From positions 1 through 6,521 of the forward strand of contig PUKM01000132.1 in the NCBI GenBank assembly GCA_003552325.1: a stretch of DNA of 6,521 bases. The letters are read 5' to 3'. The notes under the pieces were generated by a model. The model was not told where the DNA came from. It saw only the letters and a program-made list of their open reading frames with translations, and did not search any database. Within the stretch, counting starts at the first letter, position 1. The number at the start of each line of letters is the position of its first letter. The translations under genes were made by a program, and so were the position numbers. Source of the stretch: Natrialbaceae archaeon (lineage in GTDB: Archaea; Halobacteriota; Halobacteria; Halobacteriales; Natrialbaceae). Positions 1 through 6,075 of this stretch are shown piece by piece.

Positions 1-1
1 G

Positions 2-1366
2 AAGTGGGCCGACGGGGTCGTCGAGGCGATGTTCGATCTATTCTACCGACAGTTGATGCTCGCACCGCTCTTTGGCGACGGCTCTCACCAACCCTTCGAC
101 CTCCCCGATGCGTGCTCGGATTCGGTCGAGGCGAAGGGGCCGTACTGGCTCGGCCAACGGTTCCTCGAGGCGAGCTATCTCGACCGTGGTGAGCGGGCGT
201 TCGAACGGCTCTGTGACGATGAGCCGACCGAACGGAAAAAGCGATTATGCGGCCTGGGCCGAATCGCGTACAAGCGTTCCGAGTACCACGATGCCATGGC
301 CTACCTGGAGGCAGGGTTACCGATCGCCGAGGAACAAGGCGACCTCTCTCGCGAATTCATCTTTCATAAGCATCTCGGGCTGGTACACTGGCGTCTCGGT
401 GCTTACGATGATGGACGCGACCACCTCGAGACCTGTATCGAACTGGCTCGCGCACTCGACTCCCGCCGGCTCGAAGGGAAAGTACACACATCGCTGGGTG
501 GGATCGCGTGGGCACAGGGGCAGTACGAGCGTGCTCGAGCGAGCAACGAGTTCCAACTCGAGCGCACGCGCGAAATCGGTGATCGATATGGTGAGGCCAC
601 GAGCATCAACAACCTCGGCCTCATCGCACAGGCCCAGGGTGCGTACGACCGCGCGGAAACCCGTCACGAGGAAGCGCTCGCCATCGCACGCGAGATGGGA
701 TTCCGTTCGACCGAGACGCACTGTCTCAACAACCTCGGAAACATCGCCTCAGCACGCGGGTTGCTGGAAGATGCAGTCGCGTTCCACGAAGGCGCACTCG
801 AACTCAGCGAGGAAACCGACAGTGCTACACACCGTGGAGAAAGCCACTGGCGGCTCGGAGCGGTGGCGATCGATCGTGGCGAGTACGAAGATGCACGACG
901 GCATCTCGAGGCAGCGAAAACGATCTTTACGGAGATCGATGATCGAACGTACCTCAGTCGAATCACCCTCGAACGAGCACGCCTGGCGCTCGAGTGTGGA
1001 GAACCCGCGAAAGCCCACAGCATGGCGAGTGAGGCTCACGACCTCGCCCGCGACCTCGGTGCCGAGAACGAACGCGCCAGATCCCAGCAACTTCTCGGTC
1101 GAATCGCGCTCGGAGAGAACGACCCCGATGGCGCACTCGAGCACTGGAGGGACGCGTTCGAGACCTTCGAAAACCGAGGGATGTACGATACAGCGCTCGA
1201 GACACTCCAGCTCCTCATCGATACGTGTTGTGCCAACGGCGACGACGATTCGGCGAATGAATGGTATCACCAGGCCCGAACGCTGGTCGCTGATGCCCCC
1301 GAATCGACAGTGGCGCTCCATCGCGAGTGGATCCGTGAGTACGAAACGACACAGGGGCAGGTCTGA
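2..1366 (+). CDS. Tetratricopeptide-repeat protein, probably 5'-partial
   Basis: The product is a helical-repeat scaffold that most likely mediates protein-protein contacts in the cytoplasm; no catalytic motif is visible. Counting from the Met at 29, eight TPR units begin near residues 72, 112, 152, 192, 232, 272, 312 and 352. The 'LGxIA'-like core recurs every 40 residues (76-80, 156-160, 196-200, 236-240, 356-360), followed by G/E-x-Y-x-x-A-x-x-x. The 'NNLG' motifs at 194-197 and 234-237 are typical of the 40-42 residue TPR_12 (LGN/kinesin-light-chain-like) type. A degenerate extra unit may lie at about 36-69, and the C-terminal 55 residues are non-repeat helix. The frame stays open to the window edge with haloarchaeal-looking residues (KWADGVVEA) before Met29, and no promoter is visible, so the start is probably outside. 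If it does start at 29 it is 445 aa. Haloarchaeal TPR blocks often form the C-terminal half of larger ATPase or regulatory proteins, so the missing part would decide the function. It is convergent with the lipoprotein gene. Confidence 0.85.
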   Translation, partial: KWADGVVEAMFDLFYRQLMLAPLFGDGSHQPFDLPDACSDSVEAKGPYWLGQRFLEASYLDRGERAFERLCDDEPTERKKRLCGLGRIAYKRSEYHDAMAYLEAGLPIAEEQGDLSREFIFHKHLGLVHWRLGAYDDGRDHLETCIELARALDSRRLEGKVHTSLGGIAWAQGQYERARASNEFQLERTREIGDRYGEATSINNLGLIAQAQGAYDRAETRHEEALAIAREMGFRSTETHCLNNLGNIASARGLLEDAVAFHEGALELSEETDSATHRGESHWRLGAVAIDRGEYEDARRHLEAAKTIFTEIDDRTYLSRITLERARLALECGEPAKAHSMASEAHDLARDLGAENERARSQQLLGRIALGENDPDGALEHWRDAFETFENRGMYDTALETLQLLIDTCCANGDDDSANEWYHQARTLVADAPESTVALHREWIREYETTQGQV

Positions 1367-1417
1367 CCCATCGTGAGTTGCCGCCTCCGATTTGTTGACG
1401 TGGCTTTATTCGACACC

Positions 1418-1436
1418 CTCGAACACTGCGTTCGAG
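1418..1436. repeat. Small inverted repeat (hairpin) between convergent genes
   Basis: CTCGAAC at 1418-1424 and GTTCGAG at 1430-1436 are perfect inverted copies around a 5-nt loop. The repeat lies 52 nt past the stop of the TPR gene, in the 170-bp gap before the convergent lipoprotein gene. A short T-containing stretch (TTTATT) precedes it at 1405-1410. It could help end the plus-strand transcript, but there is no clear T run after it. CTCGAG-like words are so common in this DNA that chance is a real possibility. Nothing else stands out in 1367-1536. Confidence 0.3.
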
Positions 1437-1536
1437 TTCTGCGGGGCTCGGATGTTGCTCTCGACGCACTCGAGTATCGATCCCTCGAGGGGCACTGGCC
1501 GGGTATCCTACGGTCACGATCGGCTTTGATCGCCGC

Positions 1537-2208
1537 TCAGGGGGGCTCCTCACAGTCCATGTCCGGTGGGGTGATGGGGTCGGTCTCACCCCAGGAGTGA
1601 AACTCACCGACGCCCTCCTCCCACTCGATTCGAACTGGATACCCGGTCGCAGTGCTCAGATAATGTGTCTCGCTGCCATCTTCGAAGACGTATACCTCCT
1701 CCCCATCGATCGTCGTCGTCTCAGTGACGGTCCACTCGGCCATCTGGTCGCTCAGTTCCTGATTTGCGTCGACGTACTCACCCTGTTCCGGATCCCCTGG
1801 CTCGATGATGCACTCTCCCATGGCTACCTGATAGAGGTCGCCGTCAACGCCATACATCTCGATCGTTACTCCGTCGTCAGTTTCGATCGCAACGTGGTAG
1901 TCGCCCTCGTGGACGGTTTGTGTGCCGACGGCGGGTTCCGGGGAGTCGAAATCGAACTCGACGGTGAACGACGTCTCGTAATTGTGGACATCGGCATACG
2001 TTTGCTCGCCGTCCGGGGTCGTTTCCCCTCCATCATCGGCGGCCGCTTCGTCGGTTGTGTCGTCGGCCGAATCGTCTGTGCCAGCTGTCGTATCCGTTGC
2101 ATCCGCTGATTCTGGATCGTCTCCATCTCCGAGACACCCAGCCACCGCGAGGAACCCTCCCGCCCCGATCAACGCTACAACTCGCCGTCTTCGGATCCTA
2201 CCGATCAT
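1537..2208 (-). CDS. Tat-exported haloarchaeal lipoprotein, unknown function
   Basis: This is a 223-aa secreted protein anchored by lipid to the outer face of the membrane. The N-terminus has four arginines (residues 6-9) before a hydrophobic stretch (10-23), as expected for a Tat signal, and the lipobox LAVAGC, so Cys25 should be the lipidated residue after cleavage. Residues 26-68 form a low-complexity Asp/Thr/Ala/Glu linker typical of haloarchaeal surface lipoproteins. The folded part (about 69-223) looks rich in beta strands. It includes a segment 'YLSTATGYPVRIEW' (183-196) that resembles, in style only, strands of LolA/LppX-like lipoprotein folds. Cys133 and Cys219 could form a disulfide. 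The ATG at 2206-2208 is supported by a TATA-like element 28 nt upstream, which fits a leaderless mRNA. It may bind a substrate or ligand at the cell surface, but nothing in the sequence identifies one. The gene is convergent with the TPR gene and divergent from the flavoprotein gene. Confidence 0.88.
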   Translation of the reverse strand: MIGRIRRRRVVALIGAGGFLAVAGCLGDGDDPESADATDTTAGTDDSADDTTDEAAADDGGETTPDGEQTYADVHNYETSFTVEFDFDSPEPAVGTQTVHEGDYHVAIETDDGVTIEMYGVDGDLYQVAMGECIIEPGDPEQGEYVDANQELSDQMAEWTVTETTTIDGEEVYVFEDGSETHYLSTATGYPVRIEWEEGVGEFHSWGETDPITPPDMDCEEPP

Positions 2209-2232
2209 TACCAGTGCTACCAGCGAATCGCC

Positions 2233-2241
2233 TAATATTTC
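2233..2241 (-). promoter_or_regulatory. Promoter of the lipoprotein gene (TATA element)
   Basis: Read on the minus strand this is GAAATATTA, centred about 28 nt before the lipoprotein ATG at 2208. Haloarchaeal TATA boxes usually lie about 27 nt before the transcription start, so the transcript would begin at or next to the ATG (leaderless). No Shine-Dalgarno sequence sits in front of the ATG, in agreement with this. Confidence 0.6.
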
Positions 2242-2629
2242 ACCGACCGACGGACTGTTTCATCCTCTGGCACATCCCCGTCGGATTTCGTCCTCGAGCG
2301 GCCCGCTGGTGTCGGCCACAGCTGAACACTCGAACGAGCAGACTTCCCCCTGATTCGATGAGACGGAACGGCTCGTCGTCGTGGCACTGAGTCGAGCCGG
2401 ACGGCGGCTGATGACTTCTTCCCCGCTCGGTGGGGTTCCCGGTTCGATGGGGTCGGACGTGCTCACGTCCGCTCTCGAGTCCCGGTCCGCCCCGCGAATG
2501 AACCCTTTCACGTTTCTCGGCTCAGACTGGTTCGTGTGAGCATGTTCTCTGCCGGTTCATCACCGTCTCACCGTTGCGGTTTCAGCGCTCCGCCTTTGTT
2601 TCCGGGCTCGTTTCGACTGTCACCCCTCA

Positions 2630-2644
2630 CGGCGTATACCGCCG
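2630..2644. repeat. Inverted repeat CGGCG-TATAC-CGCCG
   Basis: Two perfect 5-bp arms (2630-2634 and 2640-2644) flank TATAC, about 110 bp before the flavoprotein ATG. The compact shape could suit a regulator-binding site. The central TATAC could also act as a weak TATA element for a short upstream transcript. No second copy was noticed in the window, so the role is uncertain. Confidence 0.3.
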
Positions 2645-2705
2645 AAGAGTAGTCGTTCCGCCGTCTGGTGTAGATGTTTGATTATGCGGCCCGTGTTGCC
2701 GCTAT

Positions 2706-2723
2706 TCGCGCGCACGCGCGCGA
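2706..2723. repeat. GC-alternating inverted repeat next to the flavoprotein promoter
   Basis: TCGCGCG (2706-2712) and CGCGCGA (2717-2723) form a perfect 7-bp inverted repeat with a 4-nt loop. The stretch 2707-2722 alternates pyrimidine and purine almost throughout, which also favours Z-DNA. It ends right at the presumed BRE just before the TATA element (2728-2732), where a bound protein could block or recruit TBP/TFB. An operator role is inference from position only. Confidence 0.4.
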
Positions 2724-2735
2724 GGGGTTTAACCG
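2722..2735 (+). promoter_or_regulatory. Promoter of the flavoprotein gene (BRE/TATA)
   Basis: A purine-rich stretch (GAGGGG, 2722-2727) followed by TTTAA (2728-2732) is centred 27 nt before the ATG at 2757. This matches the archaeal BRE plus TATA arrangement and puts the transcription start at the ATG, so a leaderless mRNA is likely. It also supports the chosen start codon. Confidence 0.65.
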
Positions 2736-2756
2736 TCTCTGGCCCATCAATTATCT

Positions 2757-4553
2757 ATGGAGTCACGCACTGATTCGGCGATTGACAGCGCCCTCTCGTA
2801 CGGGCGGATTGATGTGGGTGTACTCGTCATCGGCGCGGGTGCAGCGGGTGCTCGCACCGCGATCGAACTCGTTGACAACGGTGTGTCGGTAGACGACGTG
2901 CTCGTGTTGGGCAAGCGAAATCACGGTGACGCACACACGACCTGGGCCCGCGGGGGCATCAACGGCGCATTGGGAACGCACGATGCCGAAGACTCGTGGG
3001 CGATCCACGCCGCAGACACCCTCAACGAAGGCCATCACATCAACGACCCAGCGAAAGTCGAAACGGTCGCCCGTCAGCTCCCGGATCGACTCCGCGAACT
3101 CGACGAGTGGGGAATGGCGTTCTCTCGCACCGAAGACGGGGAAATCGACCAACGGTACTTCGGTGCGCAGTCGTTCCGACGGACAGCGTTCGCCGGCGAC
3201 CACACCGGCGAGTCACTCCTCGATACCCTCGTCGACCAGGCACAGCAGCGGTCGATTCCCTACCGCGAGAACGTGATGGTCACCAAGTTGCTCTCGGATG
3301 GCGACCAGGTCTACGGTGCGGTCGGCTTCGACATGGCCGACGGCGAGTTCCTGCTGTTCAACGCCGGAACCGTCGTGCTCGCTGCAGGCGGGTACGCCTC
3401 ACTGTACAACCGTCACACCTCTCGAGACGACGAAAACAACGGTGATGGCCCTGCGCTCGCATACGATGCTGGGGCGTCCCTGATGGACATGGAGTTCGTT
3501 CAGTTCCATCCGACGGGGATGGCGGTCGACGAAACCGACCCCGACTGGGAACCGTGGGACGGCCGTCTCGTCACCGAGGCCGTTCGTGGGGAGGGTGGCC
3601 GGTTGTACAACGCAGACGGCGAGCGGTTTATGAAACGGTACTCGCCGGACCAGATGGAACTCGACGCTCGAGACGTGGTCGCTCGCGCCATCGCACAGGA
3701 GATTGCTGAGGGCCGCGGAACCGAAAACGGCGGTGTCTTCCTCGACATCTCACACAGAGACCGTCAGTTTATCCAGACTCGACTCCCGCGGATGTACGAA
3801 CGGTTTGCCGGACTCGGCGTCGATATGGCCGAAGAACCGGTCGAGGTTGCGCCAGCCGCTCACTACGGCATGGGCGGTGTCGTGGTCGACGATAACGGGG
3901 AGACGGAGATTGACGGGTTGTTCGCGATCGGTGAAACGATGGCAGGGGTTCACGGCGCGAACCGACTCGGCGGCAACTCCCTCGCGGAAACCGTCGCCTT
4001 CGGCACCGTTACGGGCCGTCGAATTGCAAGCGAAGGGGCTGAACCGGGTGCGCTCCCGGACAGCATCGTCGGTGGAATCGCCGAGCCACATATGGCTCAC
4101 CTCGACGCCCTCGCTGACAGCCCTGGGAAGTACGACGTCGACACCGTCTTTACCGAGCTCCAGGAGCTTCTGTGGGAACACGCCGGCATCCTCAGGGGCG
4201 GCGACCGGCTCTCCGCCGGTCTCGACGAACTCACCCGGCTGCAAACCAAAGCCAGTGACCTCGAGGTCGGCCCGATTACCAGCGAATCCTTCGAGTTCGC
4301 TATGGATCTCGGCTTCATGCTCCTCACCGCGGAGGCCGTCTTGCGCGGTGCCCTCGAGCGAGCGGAGTCACGGGGAGCCCACTACCGCACTGATCACCCG
4401 GACGAACGGGACGGGTGGCGGCGAAACATCACCGCAAAACGGGCCGACCTCGGCGGGATGGCCCTTGCGACCGAGCCGGTTGGCAGTCCCAGCGAGGGCG
4501 TCCAGGCGGCGCTCGAGGAAGGTCACAAACTGGAGTATCACCAACTCGAGTGA
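2757..4553 (+). CDS. FAD-dependent SdhA/FrdA-type flavoprotein (succinate dehydrogenase/fumarate reductase family)
   Basis: This is a 598-aa flavoprotein of the succinate dehydrogenase/fumarate reductase/L-aspartate oxidase family. Such enzymes move a hydride between FAD and a C4-dicarboxylate. The FAD-binding GAGAAG lies at 26-31. His60 in 'AHTTWARGG' aligns with the histidine that binds FAD covalently in SdhA and FrdA. FGAQS at 135-139, HPTG at 251-254, RGEGG at 277-281, Arg305 in 'RDVVAR' (the proton-shuttle arginine in SdhA), HYGMGG at 369-374 and HGANRLGGNSL at 399-409 complete the active site. The C-terminal helical domain (about 455-560) ends with an SdhA-like 'SRGAHYRTDHP'. The NadB hallmark REGGHS is absent, so L-aspartate oxidase, a likely automatic label, is less probable. 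The haloarchaeal respiratory SdhA is normally encoded with SdhB/C/D, but none is next to this gene. It may therefore be a soluble reductase using another electron partner. The cofactor linkage and substrate are inference. Confidence 0.87.
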   Translation: MESRTDSAIDSALSYGRIDVGVLVIGAGAAGARTAIELVDNGVSVDDVLVLGKRNHGDAHTTWARGGINGALGTHDAEDSWAIHAADTLNEGHHINDPAKVETVARQLPDRLRELDEWGMAFSRTEDGEIDQRYFGAQSFRRTAFAGDHTGESLLDTLVDQAQQRSIPYRENVMVTKLLSDGDQVYGAVGFDMADGEFLLFNAGTVVLAAGGYASLYNRHTSRDDENNGDGPALAYDAGASLMDMEFVQFHPTGMAVDETDPDWEPWDGRLVTEAVRGEGGRLYNADGERFMKRYSPDQMELDARDVVARAIAQEIAEGRGTENGGVFLDISHRDRQFIQTRLPRMYERFAGLGVDMAEEPVEVAPAAHYGMGGVVVDDNGETEIDGLFAIGETMAGVHGANRLGGNSLAETVAFGTVTGRRIASEGAEPGALPDSIVGGIAEPHMAHLDALADSPGKYDVDTVFTELQELLWEHAGILRGGDRLSAGLDELTRLQTKASDLEVGPITSESFEFAMDLGFMLLTAEAVLRGALERAESRGAHYRTDHPDERDGWRRNITAKRADLGGMALATEPVGSPSEGVQAALEEGHKLEYHQLE

Positions 4554-4862
4554 CACTGTCAGCTAGTCGGCCCATTGCCCTCGGCGCGTCCGGAGCCATC
4601 AGAACAGCTGTATGGACTTGGTGTCGACCTGTTTCCTTCTCTCGATTGTACTTTGACTAGCCGGTCTCGACGCACAACACGACCCGAAATGGTGTCCGTC
4701 TCGCCGGGATGAGAAACTCTGCCACCCACGACACGGACGCGACAGCTGTGATACTCCTCGGCGAGCGTGATCCGGGGACTGGTTGCCGCTCGCAGGTGGC
4801 GCGGGACCCTCCCCGTCTCACCGCCCCCGACCTGTTTTGGTGACTCGAGACGAGTGAGCTAT
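4554..4862. other. Intergenic spacer, 309 bp, with a pyrimidine-rich stretch
   Basis: No gene is supported here. A T/C-rich stretch on the plus strand at 4629-4654 (short T runs in GTTTCCTTCTCTCG and ACTTTG) lies about 80 nt past the flavoprotein stop and could be its terminator, since archaeal termination relies on U-rich tracts. The best TATA-like position before the scaffold gene is GTTTTGG at 4834-4840, about 27 nt from the ATG at 4863. It is a poor match to the haloarchaeal consensus. Confidence 0.45.
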
Positions 4863-5261
4863 ATGGACAAGACGTTCATCAGGGAACTCCTCGCCGATCA
4901 CTCCACCCATCCCCGGAACTACGGGACGCTTACGGACCCGGACCTTGCCCACGAAACGAGCAATCCCCAGTGTGTCGGCCCGACACATCCCGCCGGTGAT
5001 GAGGTAGCAGTGACGGTGGACGTATCCGAGGAGACACCGCCGGTGGTCGAAGCGGTCCGGTTCACCGGGCGGGGTTGTACGCTCTCACAGGCAACGGCAT
5101 CGCTACTCACCGAGGAAATGATCGGTACACCGGTCGACGAGGTCGTCGACTGGGACAGTGAGACCCTCGAGGAGTTGGTCGGCATGGACTTGACGCCCTC
5201 ACGGCTCAAGTGTGCCGAACTGGCACTCGTCGCTTTCCGACAGGCCCTCGAGGAACAATAG
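4863..5261 (+). CDS. SufU/IscU-like iron-sulfur cluster scaffold protein with an altered first motif
   Basis: This 132-aa cytoplasmic protein belongs to the IscU/SufU/NifU-N family, on which Fe-S clusters are built from cysteine sulfur before transfer to apoproteins (SufU can instead accept sulfur through bound zinc). The N-terminus 'DHSTHPRNYG' (12-21) is the family opening. All three ligand cysteines are present: Cys37 in 'NPQC', Cys72 in 'GRGCTLSQATASLLTE', and Cys117 in 'RLKCAEL'. The usual CGD is replaced by 'CVGPTHPAGD', so seven residues separate Cys37 from the Gly45-Asp46 pair. I chose the ATG at 4863 because the family fold begins there. The open frame upstream (to GTG 4767) encodes an Arg/Pro-rich, unrelated stretch, and an in-frame GTG at 4854 would add only three residues. 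No cysteine desulfurase or SufBCD gene is in the window. A likely role is a specialised scaffold or sulfur-transfer protein. Confidence 0.9.
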   Translation: MDKTFIRELLADHSTHPRNYGTLTDPDLAHETSNPQCVGPTHPAGDEVAVTVDVSEETPPVVEAVRFTGRGCTLSQATASLLTEEMIGTPVDEVVDWDSETLEELVGMDLTPSRLKCAELALVAFRQALEEQ

Positions 5262-5284
5262 CTGACTGGTCTCTGCCGTTTTGG

Positions 5285-5308
5285 CGCCGAGCACGCTCGG
5301 CGTTTGGG
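5285..5308 (+). terminator. Hairpin with T-containing tail after the scaffold gene
   Basis: CGCCGAGC (5285-5292) and GCTCGGCG (5295-5302) are perfect inverted copies, giving a strong GC stem of about 7 bp with a 4-nt loop, followed by TTTGGGG. It lies 23 nt past the scaffold stop codon, with TTTT at 5279-5282 just before it. It could stop or attenuate transcription before the methyltransferase-like gene, but the T tail is short, so complete termination is doubtful. Confidence 0.4.
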
Positions 5309-5357
5309 GTCAGGAGACGTTGCACACTTTGGGCCACAGGTCATATACAGGGGTACT

Positions 5358-5972
5358 GTGACCAGCGTCCTATCGGACATCGATCGGCAAACAATCGATA
5401 CCACTGACGACACGCAGTTTTACGAGTCACCACGATTCGTCACGCATGCGGACGAGGCGTTCACGACCCGGCTGACAGCGCTGTACGACTCGGAGATGAA
5501 GCCGGGAGACCGTGTCTTCGATGCCATGAGTAGCTGGGTTTCGTTCCTTCCCGAGAGTCCACTGGCGTCCGTCGTTGGCCACGGACTCAACGAGGACGAA
5601 CTCGAGGCCAACGACCGGTTGGACACGTATTTCCTCCAGGATTTCAACAGCGATCAGACGCTCCCGCTCGAGGAGAACGCCTTCGACGTCGTGTGTTGTG
5701 CCCTGTCAGTCCAGTATCTCCAGTACCCGAGCGACGTGTTCAGTGAGTTCGGGCGGATCCTCGCTCCGGATGGTGTCGCCATCGTGAGTTTCACCAACCG
5801 AATGTTCCCGACAAAAGCGATTCGGGCGTGGCGCACCCGATCGATGGACGAGCGAGCGGCGCTCGTCGACGCGTACTACAAGGCAGGGGGGTTCGGAGAG
5901 ACGGCGTTCATCACTGCAAAACCCGGGAGCGACCCGTTTTATGCCGTTATCGGTCGAGCGCCGCCAGCCTAG
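5358..5972 (+). CDS. Class I SAM-dependent methyltransferase-like protein
   Basis: The product is about 204 aa from GTG 5358. It has the core of a class I (Rossmann-fold) methyltransferase of a type usually labelled 'methyltransferase type 11'. The family opening 'FYESPRFVTH' is at 21-30. The motif I region is 'VFDAMSSWVSFLP' (53-65), in place of the canonical glycine-rich D-x-G-x-G-x-G loop. 'VVGHGLN' (72-78) stands where the acidic adenosine-binding residue normally lies. It is followed by 'QDFNSDQTLPLEENAFDVV' (94-112), a motif IV-like CCALSVQYL (113-121), and 'GRILAPDGVAIVSFTNRMF' (132-150), the post-strand motif. The fold is clear, but the substrate is not, and SAM binding is uncertain given the odd loop. 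The start is unsettled: a TTG at 5304 would add 18 residues, and a TATA-like CATATA at 5342-5347 is too close to GTG 5358 for a simple leaderless start. It lies 96 bp after the scaffold gene, so co-transcription is possible. Confidence 0.82.
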   Translation: MTSVLSDIDRQTIDTTDDTQFYESPRFVTHADEAFTTRLTALYDSEMKPGDRVFDAMSSWVSFLPESPLASVVGHGLNEDELEANDRLDTYFLQDFNSDQTLPLEENAFDVVCCALSVQYLQYPSDVFSEFGRILAPDGVAIVSFTNRMFPTKAIRAWRTRSMDERAALVDAYYKAGGFGETAFITAKPGSDPFYAVIGRAPPA

Positions 5973-6075
5973 GCGACCGACTCGAGTGCCTGAGTGCCGC
6001 CCTCGGGTTGCACATCGCGAGCGACCGGGACCAGTGTGCGATAGCAATTTGGCTCCCCGATCCCAATCGACGACC

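Larger units (their letters stand above)
2209..2756. other. Divergent intergenic region, 548 bp
   Basis: This stretch separates the divergent lipoprotein and flavoprotein genes and carries a promoter at each end. Between them I see no convincing gene. A minus-strand reading frame from GTG 2511 to TGA 2260 (83 codons) lacks an ATG start, a TATA element and any recognisable motif. A short plus-strand frame from 2674 runs into the flavoprotein gene and encodes a basic product unlike its neighbours. Two compact inverted repeats are present, at 2630-2644 and 2706-2723. No structured RNA gene was recognised by eye. Confidence 0.6.

Noticed and set aside
72..1376. Second long frame overlapping the TPR gene on the plus strand
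   Set aside because: The product is rich in Ser/Arg/Thr with no repeat structure, while the other frame gives regular TPR units; it is a shadow frame.
1597..2109. Plus-strand open frame of 170 codons opposite the lipoprotein gene
   Set aside because: It is antisense to a gene with a clear Tat signal, lipobox and promoter, and its translation has no recognisable domain; such frames are common in GC-rich DNA.
2674..2892. Short plus-strand ORF starting before the flavoprotein gene
   Set aside because: It overlaps the flavoprotein by 136 bp, is basic unlike haloarchaeal proteins, and has no family resemblance.
3703..4566. Long alternative frame inside the flavoprotein gene
   Set aside because: Ser/Pro/Arg-rich translation without motifs, fully inside a gene with intact active-site motifs.
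4562..4661. GCTAGTC (4562-4568) and GACTAGC (4655-4661) inverted pair after the flavoprotein gene
   Set aside because: Seven-base arms 86 bp apart are expected by chance, and no transposase or target duplication accompanies them.
5342..5347. CATATA as the promoter of the methyltransferase-like gene
   Set aside because: It lies only about 13 nt before GTG 5358, too close for a TATA box of a transcript containing that start, and no later in-frame start precedes the conserved N-terminus.
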